From: Micromonospora sp. CCTCC AA 2012012
GTDB taxonomy: Bacteria > Actinomycetota > Actinomycetes > Mycobacteriales > Micromonosporaceae
Direction of reading: 5' to 3'
Assembly: GCF_040499845.1 (NCBI RefSeq)
Contig: NZ_CP159342.1
Coordinates: 4,092,001-4,156,000, forward strand
Length of the DNA: 64,000 bases
Within the stretch, counting starts at the first letter, position 1. Every line of letters begins with the position of its first letter. The translations under genes and the position numbers were made by a program. The notes beneath the pieces were generated by a model. That model was not told the DNA's origin and searched no databases. It saw only the letters and a list, made by a program, of their open reading frames with translations. Below are positions 54,538 through 63,621 of this stretch, one piece after another.

Positions 54538-55503
54538 ATGACCGTTCCGCACCGGATCGCGGTGCTCGCCCTCGACCAGGTGGTCGGCCTCGATCTCGGC
54601 ACCCCCAGCCAGGTCTTCGGCGCCGCCCGCACCGACGACCTGCGCCGCCTCTACACCGTCGCCACCTGCACGGTGGGTGGCCGGCCGGTCCGCAGCACCG
54701 GCGGCTACCAGGTGCTCCCCGACCACGGCCTGGAACTCGTCGAGACCGTCGACACGGTGATCGTGCCGGGGGTGCACGTCGGCTCACCCGGCTTCGACGG
54801 CACCGTCGACCCGGCCGTCACGGCGGCGCTGCGGGCGGCCCACGCGCGGGGCACCCGGATCATGTCGATCTGCACCGGCGCCTTCGTGCTGGCCGCCGCC
54901 GGGCTGCTCGCCGGCCGCCGCGCCACCACCCACTGGGCGTACGCCGACCTGTTCCGCCGCCAGCACCCGGACGTCGACCTCGACCCGGACGTGCTCTTCA
55001 TCGACGACGGGGTGCTCACCTCGGCCGGGGTGGCCGCCGGCATCGACCTCTGCCTGCACGTGGTCCGCAGCGATCACGGCAGCGAGGTGGCCAACCGGGC
55101 GGCCCGGCGCTGTGTGGTGCCGCCGTGGCGGGACGGCGGGCAGGCGCAGTACATCGAGCGTCCCGTCCCCCGGACGGCCGAGAGCGGCACCGCCGCCACC
55201 CGGGAGTGGGCCCGGCAACGGCTGCACGAGCCGGTCGCACTGCGCGACCTCGCCGCGCACGCCCGAATGAGCGTCCGCACCTTCACCCGGCACTTCCGCG
55301 CCGAGACCGGGCTCAGCCCCGCGCAGTGGCTGCTCCAGCAGCGCACCGACGCGGCGCGGCTGCTGCTGGAGACCACCGAGCTGACCGTCGACCAGGTGGC
55401 CCACCGCTGCGGATTCGGCACCACCGCCGCCCTCCGCCAGCACTTCCACCAGCGGGTCGGCGTCGCCCCCGCCACCTACCGCCGCACCTTCCGGCACGCC
55501 TGA
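54538..55503 (+). CDS. GlxA/FtrA-type regulator (DJ-1/GATase1 plus AraC HTH)
   Basis: A 321-residue regulator: residues 5-185 are a DJ-1/PfpI-like domain (VDTVIVPGVH and the nucleophile-elbow region MSICTGAFVLAAAGLL with its cysteine), and 215-320 an AraC double HTH (VALRDLAAHARMSVRTFTRHF, LTVDQVAHRCGFGTTAALRQHF). The group senses metabolites via the DJ-1-like domain. It probably controls the divergent MFS gene. Confidence 0.9.
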   Translation: MTVPHRIAVLALDQVVGLDLGTPSQVFGAARTDDLRRLYTVATCTVGGRPVRSTGGYQVLPDHGLELVETVDTVIVPGVHVGSPGFDGTVDPAVTAALRAAHARGTRIMSICTGAFVLAAAGLLAGRRATTHWAYADLFRRQHPDVDLDPDVLFIDDGVLTSAGVAAGIDLCLHVVRSDHGSEVANRAARRCVVPPWRDGGQAQYIERPVPRTAESGTAATREWARQRLHEPVALRDLAAHARMSVRTFTRHFRAETGLSPAQWLLQQRTDAARLLLETTELTVDQVAHRCGFGTTAALRQHFHQRVGVAPATYRRTFRHA

Positions 55504-55743
55504 TCCGCCACCCCACCACGCTGCCCGGCGGCCCCGCCTCCGCCGTCGGGCGCGGCTCGGTGCACCCCGCACACAGCCCGGCCACGAACCACCGAGGCCC
55601 AACCCCGCCGTCCACGGCCGGAGCGCAACCCGCCACCCACGCCGAAGCGCAACCGCGCCTCCCGGCCGAGCCGCGACCCGGTCGGGCGGCCACGGCGCAG
55701 CGCGGGCACCAGCGCAGCGAGGGAAGGAGGGCAGAAACAATGG
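55504..55743. other. Gene-free stretch downstream of the GATase1-AraC gene
   Basis: With the hairpin at 55744-55789 and the tail to 55920 this makes a 417-base interval between convergent genes. I find no convincing gene in it; the open frames have unbiased codon positions and Pro/Arg-rich translations. Confidence 0.6.
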
Positions 55744-55789
55744 AGCGACATGCCTCCGCGTCATGAATATGACGCAGAGGCATATCGCT
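55744..55789. repeat. 21-bp inverted repeat (large hairpin) between convergent genes
   Basis: Arms 55744-55764 and 55769-55789 match at 19 of 21 positions around a GAAT loop, both mismatches being C/T. It is about 240 bases after the + gene and 131 after the minus gene stop, far for a terminator but its size and symmetry make it the strongest structure in the interval. It could be a bidirectional terminator or a copy of a dispersed palindromic element. Confidence 0.65.
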
Positions 55790-55920
55790 TGTCGCCATGA
55801 GGGCGGTCAGCCCCGTCACCTTCTGTGACGGAGGGCGTCTCTCGGCACCGTCCGTGGACCCGCGTGGGAGGCGGGCGCGCGACCTCACGCCCCCGGACGG
55901 TGGTCAGGCGGGAGCGGTGG

Positions 55921-56397
55921 TCAGGCGGGATGGGGCTGGCGGCGGAGGGCGCGCAGCTCGGCCAGGTGCATCGGCAGGTGGACGCGGGTGTGCAGGTCCA
56001 GGACGCGACCCCAGGGCAGCGAGTCGTCCACGTCCAGGTCGAAGCCCTCGCGCAGCACCGTGTCCACCGGCGTCTCCGCGGCCGCACCGAGCCGCTCGGC
56101 GAGCGCGCAGAGCTTCTGGCTGGTCGCCCGGAGCAGGGCGGCCAGCCCGTCCAGCCCGCCGCACTCCGACACCAGCGCGTCGAGCTGCGGCCGGTGGATC
56201 GTCTCCAGGTCGTAGTAGGCGAACGGCGACCCGGCCAGCACCGCCTCGGTCGCCTCGCTCATCAGCTCGTCGTTGGCCGCCAGGTGGGCCACCACCTGCT
56301 CCGCGCTCAGCTCCCCCTCGGGCGGCGGACCGAACCCGCCCCGGTCCACCTCCGCGAACACCTGGTCGTACGCCCGTCGCAGCTCCGCGCTGTCCAT
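55921..56397 (-). CDS. DinB/maleylpyruvate isomerase-like four-helix protein
   Basis: A 158-residue protein with four-helix-bundle features of the DinB/MDMPI-like superfamily: LRRAYDQVFAEVD, EQVVAHLAANDELM and the C-terminal LHTRVHLPMHLAELRAL with histidines that could bind a metal. The start ATG 56397 gives the usual length. It lies downstream of the VWA gene with a 64-base gap. Function unknown. Confidence 0.75.
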   Translation of the reverse strand: MDSAELRRAYDQVFAEVDRGGFGPPPEGELSAEQVVAHLAANDELMSEATEAVLAGSPFAYYDLETIHRPQLDALVSECGGLDGLAALLRATSQKLCALAERLGAAAETPVDTVLREGFDLDVDDSLPWGRVLDLHTRVHLPMHLAELRALRRQPHPA

Positions 56398-56461
56398 CCG
56401 CCCAGCCAACCCCGCCACCGGGCACCGCCCGACCGCAACGCGCCCGGATCACCCGGTCGGG

Positions 56462-58414
56462 TCAGCGGCGCCCGTGCCGGGCGCGCAGATAGTCCGAGAC
56501 CACGTACTCGCCGAGGTCGTCCAGGTCGGGGGTGAAGACCCGGCCCTTGGAGCGGCGGGCCACCGCGTCCATGAACCGGCGCAGGCCCGGATCGTCGCCG
56601 AGCATGAAGAGGTTGAGCGTGGCGCCGTAGCGGGTGAGTTTGTCCACCTCCCGGACGGTCGCCTCGATCGTCTCCGGCAGCGGCGGCCAGTGGAAGTACG
56701 CCTCCCCGTCCTCCGGGTCGAGGTGCGCGGTCGGCTCGCCGTCGGTGACCACGAGGACCACCGGCTCGGCACCCGGATGGCGGCGCAGGTGCCGACCGGC
56801 CAGCCGCAGCGCGTGCTGGAGGTTGGTGCCCTGCTCCAGGTCCGGCTCCACCGCCGCCAGCTCCTGCTGGGTCAGCGGTGCCGCCTCCCGACCGAAGCCG
56901 ACGATCTGCAACGCGTCCTGCGGGAACCGGGTCGCCACCAGGTGCGACAGCGCGAGCGCCGTCTGCTTCATCGGCCCCCACCGCCCCTGCGAGACCATCG
57001 AGTACGACAGGTCCACGCAGAGCGCCACCGCCGCCGACGCCCGCCGCTCGGTCTCCACCACCTCGAAGTCCTCGACCGCGAGCTGCACCGGCACGGTGGG
57101 GCCGGTACGGCGTACCGCGCGGGTGAGGGTGCGCACGACGTCGAGGGGCTGCTCGTCGCCGTACTCCCACTGCCGGGAGGCACCGCTGACCTCGCCCGCG
57201 GCACCCGCCGTGCGCAGGTCGTGCTGGCCGCGCGGCCCGGCGGTCAGGTCGGCGAAGACCCGGCGCAGCGCGGTGCCGGCCAGCCGGCGCAGCGCCTTCG
57301 GGCTGAGCGTCAACCCGTCCGCGTCCCGGCTCACCCAGCCCTGCCGGCGCAGCTCCCGCTCCAGCTCCCGCAACCGGCGTACGTCGTCGGCGGCGTCCCG
57401 GCCCAGCGTCCGGGCCACCGCGTCCACGTCGACGTCGTCCAGGGTGGCGCCGGGCTGGTCCGGGTCCAGGGAGTCCAGCAGCTCGTCCAGCTCGGCGATC
57501 TCGCCGAGCGCGCCGGTCGCCTCGCCGTAGCCGAGCGGCTGGTCACCGCGGACCCGCTCGCCGCGCTGCCAGTTCAGGTCGGGGCGCAACGAGCGCAGGT
57601 GGTCGTCGAGCGCGGCCAGCTCCCCGGCGAGCCCCTCGCCGAGCGACTGGCGCATCAGCCCGGCCAGTTCCTCCCGCTGCCGGTCCGACAGCGACCGCAT
57701 CAGCCGCTCACCGGCCGCCGCCCGGCGGGCCAGCACGTCGACCAGCTCGTCGACGTTGCGCGGCTGCTCCGGGAAGAACTCGCCGTGCCGGCGCATGAAC
57801 TCGGCGAACGCGTCCGTGGTGTCCTCGGCGCGGGCGTGCCGCGCCAGCAGCTCGTTGAGGTCCCGCATCATCTCGGCGAGCTGCCGCTGCACCGCCGGGT
57901 CCCCGGCCGCGCGGGCCGCGTCCCGCAGCCCGGCGAAGCGCTGCTCCAGCACGTCGCCGCGCAGCCCGTCGAGGATCCGCTGGTACGTCTGCCGCGCCTC
58001 GTCGCTGGCCCACTCGTAGCCGGCCAGCTCCTGCACCGCGCGGGCGGTGGAGCGGGGCAGGTTGTCCAGCACCGCCTCGGCGAAGCGCGCGTCGTCGCCG
58101 TCGCGTCCGCGCAGCTCGTCCCGCTCGGCGGCCAGGGCCTGGTCGAGCAGGGAGCGGGCCCGGGTCACCGCGCCGTCCAGGTCGCCCCGGCGCAGCGCCT
58201 CGCGGCGCATCCGGCGGGCCCGGGCGGCCAGCTCGTCGAGGCCGCCCCGCCCCTGCGGGCCCCGCCGCAGCAGGTCGCGCAGCGCCTCGCGGAGGCTGCC
58301 GCCGTTCAGCACCTCCGCGCCGACCGCGTCCACCGCGGCCCGCACGTCGTACGGCGGGGCGAGCGGGTCGGGGCCGCCGCGCCACTGGCCGTACCGGAAC
58401 CGGTTGCCGGCCAT
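56462..58414 (-). CDS. VWA-domain protein, partner of the MoxR-type ATPase
   Basis: A 650-residue protein with a long helical N-terminal part (1-400) and a C-terminal von Willebrand A domain (about 440-635). The metal site DLSYSM (DxSxS-like) and the distal VTDGEPTAH are intact. ATG 58414 follows the MoxR stop after two bases. AAA/VWA pairs behave like magnesium chelatase I/D or RavA-ViaA and act as chaperones for metal insertion or complex assembly; the client is unknown. Confidence 0.88.
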   Translation of the reverse strand: MAGNRFRYGQWRGGPDPLAPPYDVRAAVDAVGAEVLNGGSLREALRDLLRRGPQGRGGLDELAARARRMRREALRRGDLDGAVTRARSLLDQALAAERDELRGRDGDDARFAEAVLDNLPRSTARAVQELAGYEWASDEARQTYQRILDGLRGDVLEQRFAGLRDAARAAGDPAVQRQLAEMMRDLNELLARHARAEDTTDAFAEFMRRHGEFFPEQPRNVDELVDVLARRAAAGERLMRSLSDRQREELAGLMRQSLGEGLAGELAALDDHLRSLRPDLNWQRGERVRGDQPLGYGEATGALGEIAELDELLDSLDPDQPGATLDDVDVDAVARTLGRDAADDVRRLRELERELRRQGWVSRDADGLTLSPKALRRLAGTALRRVFADLTAGPRGQHDLRTAGAAGEVSGASRQWEYGDEQPLDVVRTLTRAVRRTGPTVPVQLAVEDFEVVETERRASAAVALCVDLSYSMVSQGRWGPMKQTALALSHLVATRFPQDALQIVGFGREAAPLTQQELAAVEPDLEQGTNLQHALRLAGRHLRRHPGAEPVVLVVTDGEPTAHLDPEDGEAYFHWPPLPETIEATVREVDKLTRYGATLNLFMLGDDPGLRRFMDAVARRSKGRVFTPDLDDLGEYVVSDYLRARHGRR

Positions 58415-58416
58415 GG

Positions 58417-59859
58417 TCAGCCCCGGCCGCCGTAGACGGTGCGCCCGGTCTCGGTGACGTCCTTGCCGAGCCGGCGGGTCAGGTGCAGCCCCTCCAGCAC
58501 GAACTCGATCCCGGCGGCGGCCTCCCCGGGGGTGGGCGCGTCCCCCATGCCGAGCCGGTCGAGCACCTTGGCCAGCCCGGGCACCGGGCCGACCTGGCGC
58601 AGCAGCTCGGCTGCGGAGACCAGCTCCCCGGTCTCGATCACCGCGCCCTCGGCGACCAGCCCGGTGAACCCGGACAGGTCCAGGCCGGCCAGTCGGGCCA
58701 GGAACGTCTCCGCCGTGGCGGTACGCAGCAGGTGGGCGAGGACCTCGATCTCCCGCCCCTCCTCGCCGCTCTCGAACTCGACCTTGCCGCGCAGCGTCGA
58801 AGCCACCGACACCGCGTCCCCCACCCGGGCCACCGGCGCGGCGGTGCCGGTGTCGTCGTCGGCGAGGAGACCGGAGCGGCGCAGCGCGGCGGCGGCGACC
58901 GTCTCGGCGGCGGCGATGGCGAAGCGGGCGGAGACGCCGGAGCGCGGGTCCACCGACGGCGACTCGCGGACCGCGCGGGCGAACCGCGCCAGCACCTCCA
59001 GCACGTGCTCGGGCACCTCGGCGACCAGGTCCGCCTCCTGCCGGATCAGCGCCAGCTCCAGGTCGAGGTCGACCGGGTAGTGGGTGCGGATCTCGGCGCC
59101 GAAGCGGTCCTTGAGCGGGGTGATGATCCGGCCCCGGTTGGTGTAGTCCTCCGGGTTGGCGCTGGCCACCAGGAGCAGGTCCAGCGGCAGCCGCAGCTGG
59201 TAGCCGCGGACCTGGATGTCCCGCTCCTCCAGCACGTTGAGCAGCGCCACCTGGATGCGTTCGGCCAGGTCGGGCAGCTCGTTCACGGCGAAGATGCCCC
59301 GGTTGGTGCGCGGCACCAGTCCGAAGTGGATGGTCTCCGGGTCGCCGAGGGTACGCCCCTGGGCGATCCGGATCGGGTCGACGTCACCGATCAGGTCGCC
59401 GACGCTGGTGTCCGGGGTGGCGAGCTTCTCGCCGTACCGCATCGACCGGTGCAGCCAGCCGATCGGCAGGTCGTCGCCGGCCTCGGCGACCAGCGCCCGG
59501 GACGCCGGGGTGAGCGGGTGCATCGGGTGCTCGTTGAGCACCGAGCCGGGGATCACCGGGGTCCACTCGTCGAGCAGCGCGCCGAGCGATCGGATCAGCC
59601 GGGTCTTGCCCTGGCCGCGCTCGCCGAGCAGCACCATGTCGTGGCCGGCGAGCAGGGCCCGCTCGACCTCGGGCAGCACGGTGTCGTCATACCCGACGAT
59701 GCCGGGGAAGCGGTCCTCGCCGGACCGCATCCGGGCGAGGAGGTTGGCGCGCAGTTCTGCCTTGACCGTCCGGTGGTGGTGGCCGGACGCCCGCAGCTCG
59801 CCGAGCGTGGAGGGCAGATCGGCGGGCGGGACCGGGGAAACCTGGTTGGGCGCAGTCAC
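58417..59859 (-). CDS. MoxR/ChlI-type AAA+ ATPase
   Basis: A 480-residue AAA+ protein: Walker A GERGQGKTRL near residue 88, a Walker B/sensor region FAVNELPDLAERIQVALLNV and the ChlI-like insert NVLEERDIQVRGYQLRLP, then sensor 1 LLLVASANPEDYTNRG. It is the motor of the two-gene unit with the VWA protein. GTG 59859 was chosen because the upstream extension is Arg-rich and unlike protein. Confidence 0.9.
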   Translation of the reverse strand: MTAPNQVSPVPPADLPSTLGELRASGHHHRTVKAELRANLLARMRSGEDRFPGIVGYDDTVLPEVERALLAGHDMVLLGERGQGKTRLIRSLGALLDEWTPVIPGSVLNEHPMHPLTPASRALVAEAGDDLPIGWLHRSMRYGEKLATPDTSVGDLIGDVDPIRIAQGRTLGDPETIHFGLVPRTNRGIFAVNELPDLAERIQVALLNVLEERDIQVRGYQLRLPLDLLLVASANPEDYTNRGRIITPLKDRFGAEIRTHYPVDLDLELALIRQEADLVAEVPEHVLEVLARFARAVRESPSVDPRSGVSARFAIAAAETVAAAALRRSGLLADDDTGTAAPVARVGDAVSVASTLRGKVEFESGEEGREIEVLAHLLRTATAETFLARLAGLDLSGFTGLVAEGAVIETGELVSAAELLRQVGPVPGLAKVLDRLGMGDAPTPGEAAAGIEFVLEGLHLTRRLGKDVTETGRTVYGGRG

Positions 59860-59909
59860 CCGGCCAACGCTAGCGCGGCCCACCGGGCAACCGCCCCTTT
59901 CGCGTCGAC

Positions 59910-60560
59910 TCAACCCGTGGGCACCACGAAACCCGACTCGTAGGCGGCGATCACCGCCTGGGTGCGGTCCCGGACACCCAGCTTGGCCAGCACGTTGCCG
60001 ACGTGCGTCTTCACCGTCTCCACCCCCACCACCAGCCGGACGGCGATCTCGGTGTTGGACAGCCCGGTGGCCATCAGCCGCAGCACCTCCCCCTCCCGCT
60101 CGGTGAGCCGCGCGGAGCGCAGCCCGTCCCCACTCCGCCCGCCGTACGCGCCGACGAGCTGCCGGATCGCGGCGGGGAAGAGCAGCGAGTCGCCGGCCGC
60201 CACCACCCGGACCGCCTCCACCACCTCGGCCGGGCGGGCCCGTTTCAGCAGGAAGCCGCTCGCACCCGCGCGCAGCGCGTCATAGACGTACTCGTCGTTG
60301 GCGAAGGTGGTGACGACCAGCACCTTCGGCGGGTCGGCGGAGGTGGCCAGCAGCCGGCGGGTGGCCTGGATGCCGTCGATGGCCGGCATCCGGACGTCCA
60401 TCAGCACCACCCGGGGGCGCAGCTTCGCCACCAGCGGCGGCACCTCCGCGCCGTCGGTGGCCTCGCCGACCACCCGCAGGTCGGGCTGGGCGTCGATGAT
60501 CGCCCGCAGCCCGAGCCGGATCAGCTCGTCGTCGTCGACGATCAGCACGTCGATGGTCAC
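59910..60560 (-). CDS. NarL/LuxR-type response regulator
   Basis: A 216-residue regulator. Receiver domain 1-120 with acidic pocket DDD at the start, phosphoacceptor aspartate in VVLMDVRMPA and the Lys in LLKRA. The LuxR-type HTH is at 150-212 (LTEREGEVLRLMATGLSNTEIA, VETVKTHVGNVLAKLG). The GTG start overlaps the sensor kinase stop (GTGA), so it is the partner of that kinase. Confidence 0.94.
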   Translation of the reverse strand: MTIDVLIVDDDELIRLGLRAIIDAQPDLRVVGEATDGAEVPPLVAKLRPRVVLMDVRMPAIDGIQATRRLLATSADPPKVLVVTTFANDEYVYDALRAGASGFLLKRARPAEVVEAVRVVAAGDSLLFPAAIRQLVGAYGGRSGDGLRSARLTEREGEVLRLMATGLSNTEIAVRLVVGVETVKTHVGNVLAKLGVRDRTQAVIAAYESGFVVPTG

Positions 60561-61834
60561 CTCGTACCGTCCTTCCCGGCCACCGGCAGCCGCACCCGGA
60601 CCTGCCAGCGGTCCCCCTCCGGGCCGGCGGTGATCCGCCCGCCGAGCAGCAGCACCCGCTCCCGCATGCCGTCCAGGCCGCGTCCGCCGCGCCCCGGCCC
60701 GGTCGCGCCGCGCACCGCGTTGACCAGCTCGATCTCCAACCACCGACCGGGCCCGTCCGGCTCCTTCTCAGGCACGTCGACCCGGAGCGTCACCGGGCCA
60801 CGGCCGTAACGGGCGGCGTTGGTGAGGCCCTCCTGCACGATCCGGTAGCCCTCCCGGGACACCGCCGCCGGCAGCTCGACGAGCGGACCGCTGACCCGCG
60901 ACTCCACGGTCAGGCCGGCGGCCCGGGTGTCGGCGACCAGCCGGTCGAGCTGGCTCAGGGTGCGCTGCGGCGCGGTGCCGGCGGAGCCGCGCACGCCGCC
61001 GTCGCTCTCCCGGAGCAGCCCCAGCACGTGGTCCAGGTCCTCCATCGCGTGCCGGCTGGTCTCCTCGATGGCGCGCAGCGCCCGCCGGGCGAACCCGGGA
61101 TCCGCGTCGAGCAGCTCCCGGGCAGCGGCGGCCTGGAGGGTGGCCACGGTCAGCGCGTGCCCGACGGAGTCGTGCAACTCCCGGGCCAGCCGGTTCCGTT
61201 CGGCGAGCCGGGCGGCCCGCGCCTCCAGGGCGGCGATCCGCTCCCCCTGCGACGGGCCGAGCAGCACGGGCGCCATCGAGGCGGCCAACGCACCCAGCCC
61301 GGCGACCGCGTATCCCAGCCCGACCAGCAGCAGCACCCCGGCCAGTGCCGTCCAGCCCGGGGCGTGACCGGCCAGCGGACCGACGCCGAACGCCTCCGGC
61401 GGGCCGGTGCGCAGGCCGAACTGCTGGGCGATGAAGACCAGCGCCATCGGGAACGCGCTGATCGCCGCGAAGAGCACCAGCCCCCCGCTGACCAGGTGCA
61501 GGGCGATCCAGAGCGCGGAGCGCAGCCGGGTCTCCCGGTCCAGCCGGTGACCGGCCGCCGGCTCGGGCAGGTCCGCGCCGAGCAGCGCCCGCGCGGCAGC
61601 CACCTCCAGCGCCCGGCTGCCGGCCAGGAAGACCGGCACGACCGCGAGCACCACGGCCACCAGCAGCAGCCCGGCGGCCAGCGGCCGGGGTACGTCCTGG
61701 TTGGTCAGCAGTTGCGCGAAGGCCGCCGCGATCAGCGCGTACGGCAGCAGCAGCACCCCGCCGAGGAGCAGGAACACGGCCCGTCGCCACGTGCTCCCCC
61801 GCACCAGCGGCGCCAGCACCCCCGCAACCGTCAC
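60557..61834 (-). CDS. NarL-type sensor histidine kinase
   Basis: A 425-residue membrane kinase. Hydrophobic helices at about 18-40, 48-70, 103-125 and 148-172 form the sensor part. The H-box of HisKA_3 type, ERNRLARELHDSVGHALTV, is near residue 205, and the HATPase has the N-box (REGYRIVQEGLTNAARYG) and GRGGRGLDGMRER glycine box. The signal is unknown. GTG 61834 follows no strong ribosome site; alternatives are nearby. Confidence 0.9.
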   Translation of the reverse strand: MTVAGVLAPLVRGSTWRRAVFLLLGGVLLLPYALIAAAFAQLLTNQDVPRPLAAGLLLVAVVLAVVPVFLAGSRALEVAAARALLGADLPEPAAGHRLDRETRLRSALWIALHLVSGGLVLFAAISAFPMALVFIAQQFGLRTGPPEAFGVGPLAGHAPGWTALAGVLLLVGLGYAVAGLGALAASMAPVLLGPSQGERIAALEARAARLAERNRLARELHDSVGHALTVATLQAAAARELLDADPGFARRALRAIEETSRHAMEDLDHVLGLLRESDGGVRGSAGTAPQRTLSQLDRLVADTRAAGLTVESRVSGPLVELPAAVSREGYRIVQEGLTNAARYGRGPVTLRVDVPEKEPDGPGRWLEIELVNAVRGATGPGRGGRGLDGMRERVLLLGGRITAGPEGDRWQVRVRLPVAGKDGTR

Positions 61835-61983
61835 CCGGCCATTCTCGCGCCGACCACCACCCGCCCGACTCCCCCACCCAGGGGAGATCCCGTCGCCGCC
61901 CACCACCGGCTCCGGGTGCAGCTGTTGTCGCCGGAACCACCACAGCCGCACCCAGAGCGACGCACGACGGGTCTCGGCCGGCG

Positions 61984-62481
61984 TCAGCGGTGGTCGGCCA
62001 CGTAACCCGACGGGTCCTTGTCGGAGAAGGTGAGGTTCCGGCCGCCTCTGTGCTCGCCGTAGAAGGTGAGCCAGCGCGCACCCAGCTCGGCGCGCAGCTC
62101 CACCCCGGCGTGCCGGCGGAAGTCGGGCAGCGCCTCGTCCTCCTCCTCGGCGAGGTGCTCGCTGTTCTCCCGGCGGGCCGTCCAGACCGCCGCCCACCAC
62201 TCGTCCGAGCCGACCGGGTGCCGCTTCGCCTCGGCGATCGCGTCCCGGATCTTGTTGTGGTCGCCGATGGCGTCCTCGGTCTCCTCCTCGCCGTCGTCGC
62301 CGTGCCGGACCAGGTGCGGATAGAGGATCGTCTCCTCCGCCTCGGCGTGGATGTCCAGGTGCAGGCTGAGCGCATCCCAGATGGCCAGCAGCTCGTCGTC
62401 GTCCCGGGCGTCGTCGAGCCGGGCGAAGCCGCGTCGGAAGGCGGCGTGGTCGTCGAGGATCAGCGCGGTGATGTCGTCCAT
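61984..62481 (-). CDS. Hemerythrin-like HHE-domain protein
   Basis: A 165-residue protein with the iron-ligand pattern of hemerythrins: LDDHAAFRRGF, HLDIHAEAEETILYPHL, GDHNKIRDAI and NSEHLAEEEDEALPDF. It may bind O2 or protect from oxidative or nitrosative stress. ATG 62481; a GTG nine bases upstream is possible. It is five bases after the stop of the aldo/keto reductase gene on the same strand. Confidence 0.9.
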   Translation of the reverse strand: MDDITALILDDHAAFRRGFARLDDARDDDELLAIWDALSLHLDIHAEAEETILYPHLVRHGDDGEEETEDAIGDHNKIRDAIAEAKRHPVGSDEWWAAVWTARRENSEHLAEEEDEALPDFRRHAGVELRAELGARWLTFYGEHRGGRNLTFSDKDPSGYVADHR

Positions 62482-62486
62482 CGTGG

Positions 62487-63509
62487 TCACTTCCCGGTCC
62501 GGGCGCGGATCAGCTTCGGCACGGCGGCGAGGCCGGTGATCGGGCGGAACTGCCGCGCGGCGGCACCGAGGGCCGCGTACTCGTCGTCGGCGAGGTCGAT
62601 CTCGGCGGCGGCGGCGTTGCGTTCCATCTGCTCCACGCTGGAGGCGCCGGGGATGGCCACCACGTTCGGGTGGTGCAGCAGATAGGCCAGGGCGATCTGG
62701 CTGGGGGTGGCGTCGTGCGCGCCGGCCACCTCGCGCAGCGTGGCGATCAGTTCGGTGCCGCGTTCCAGGTTCTCCGGCAGGAAGTACGGGTTGGCCCGGC
62801 GCACCGCCCCGCTGGGCGGGTTCTTCGCGTCGTACCGGCCGGAGAGGAACCCCTGCGCGAGCGGGCTGTACGCGATGACGATCCGGCCGGCCTGCTCCGC
62901 GTACGGGATCAGGTCCTCCTCCGGAGCGCGGTCGATCATGCTGTAGCGGACCTGGTTGCTGAGCACCCGGCGGCCCAGCGCGGCCTCGGCGAAGCGCCAC
63001 CGGCGCAGGTTGTAGTTGCTGACGCCGACCTCGCCGACCAGCCCGACGTCCTGGAGGGCCCGCATGCCGCGCATGGTGGTGGTGTCGGCGACCACCGGGT
63101 TCGGCTGGTGCACCTGGTAGAGGTCGATGCTGCTGACGCCGAGCCGGGCGGCGGAGGCGACCGCGCGCTGCTGCACCACCGGGGCGATCGGGAGCACCGG
63201 GAAGATCTTGCTGGCCACGACGACCTTGGCCAGGTCGTCGCCGACGGCTGCGCCAGGTCGCGGCGCGGTGTCGGACGCGCCGGACTGGCGTGGTCGCAAC
63301 GCCGCGCCGAGGATCCGCTCGCTGCGGCCGAAGCCGTACAGCTCGGCGGTGTCGAAGAGGGTGACGCCGAGGTCGAGCGCGCGCCGGACGATGTCCGCCG
63401 CCCGGCGCTCGTAGTCGGGGCCGTAGCCCCACTCCTTCGAGCCGAACTGCCAGGTGCCGAGACCGATCTTGGAAATGGGCTTCGGGGTGTCGAGCGGGAC
63501 GAATCGCAT
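62487..63509 (-). CDS. Aldo/keto reductase
   Basis: A 340-residue NADPH-dependent oxidoreductase with the AKR barrel. The catalytic tetrad is visible: Asp and Tyr in FDTAELYGFGRSE, Lys in VVVASK, His in YQVHQPNP. The C-terminal AYSPLAQGFLSGRY and AIPGASSVEQ match NADPH-binding loops. A substrate cannot be given. It is probably cotranscribed with the hemerythrin gene. Confidence 0.92.
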   Translation of the reverse strand: MRFVPLDTPKPISKIGLGTWQFGSKEWGYGPDYERRAADIVRRALDLGVTLFDTAELYGFGRSERILGAALRPRQSGASDTAPRPGAAVGDDLAKVVVASKIFPVLPIAPVVQQRAVASAARLGVSSIDLYQVHQPNPVVADTTTMRGMRALQDVGLVGEVGVSNYNLRRWRFAEAALGRRVLSNQVRYSMIDRAPEEDLIPYAEQAGRIVIAYSPLAQGFLSGRYDAKNPPSGAVRRANPYFLPENLERGTELIATLREVAGAHDATPSQIALAYLLHHPNVVAIPGASSVEQMERNAAAAEIDLADDEYAALGAAARQFRPITGLAAVPKLIRARTGK

Positions 63510-63621
63510 GGCCTCGAAGCTACCCCGCCGGCCCGCGTGCCACGCCGGATCCGCGCGGGCCGCCGTCCGGGCGGTGGGACGCGACGTGGGAGCGCGGCCG
63601 GCAGGGCTAGGGTGGTCTTCC

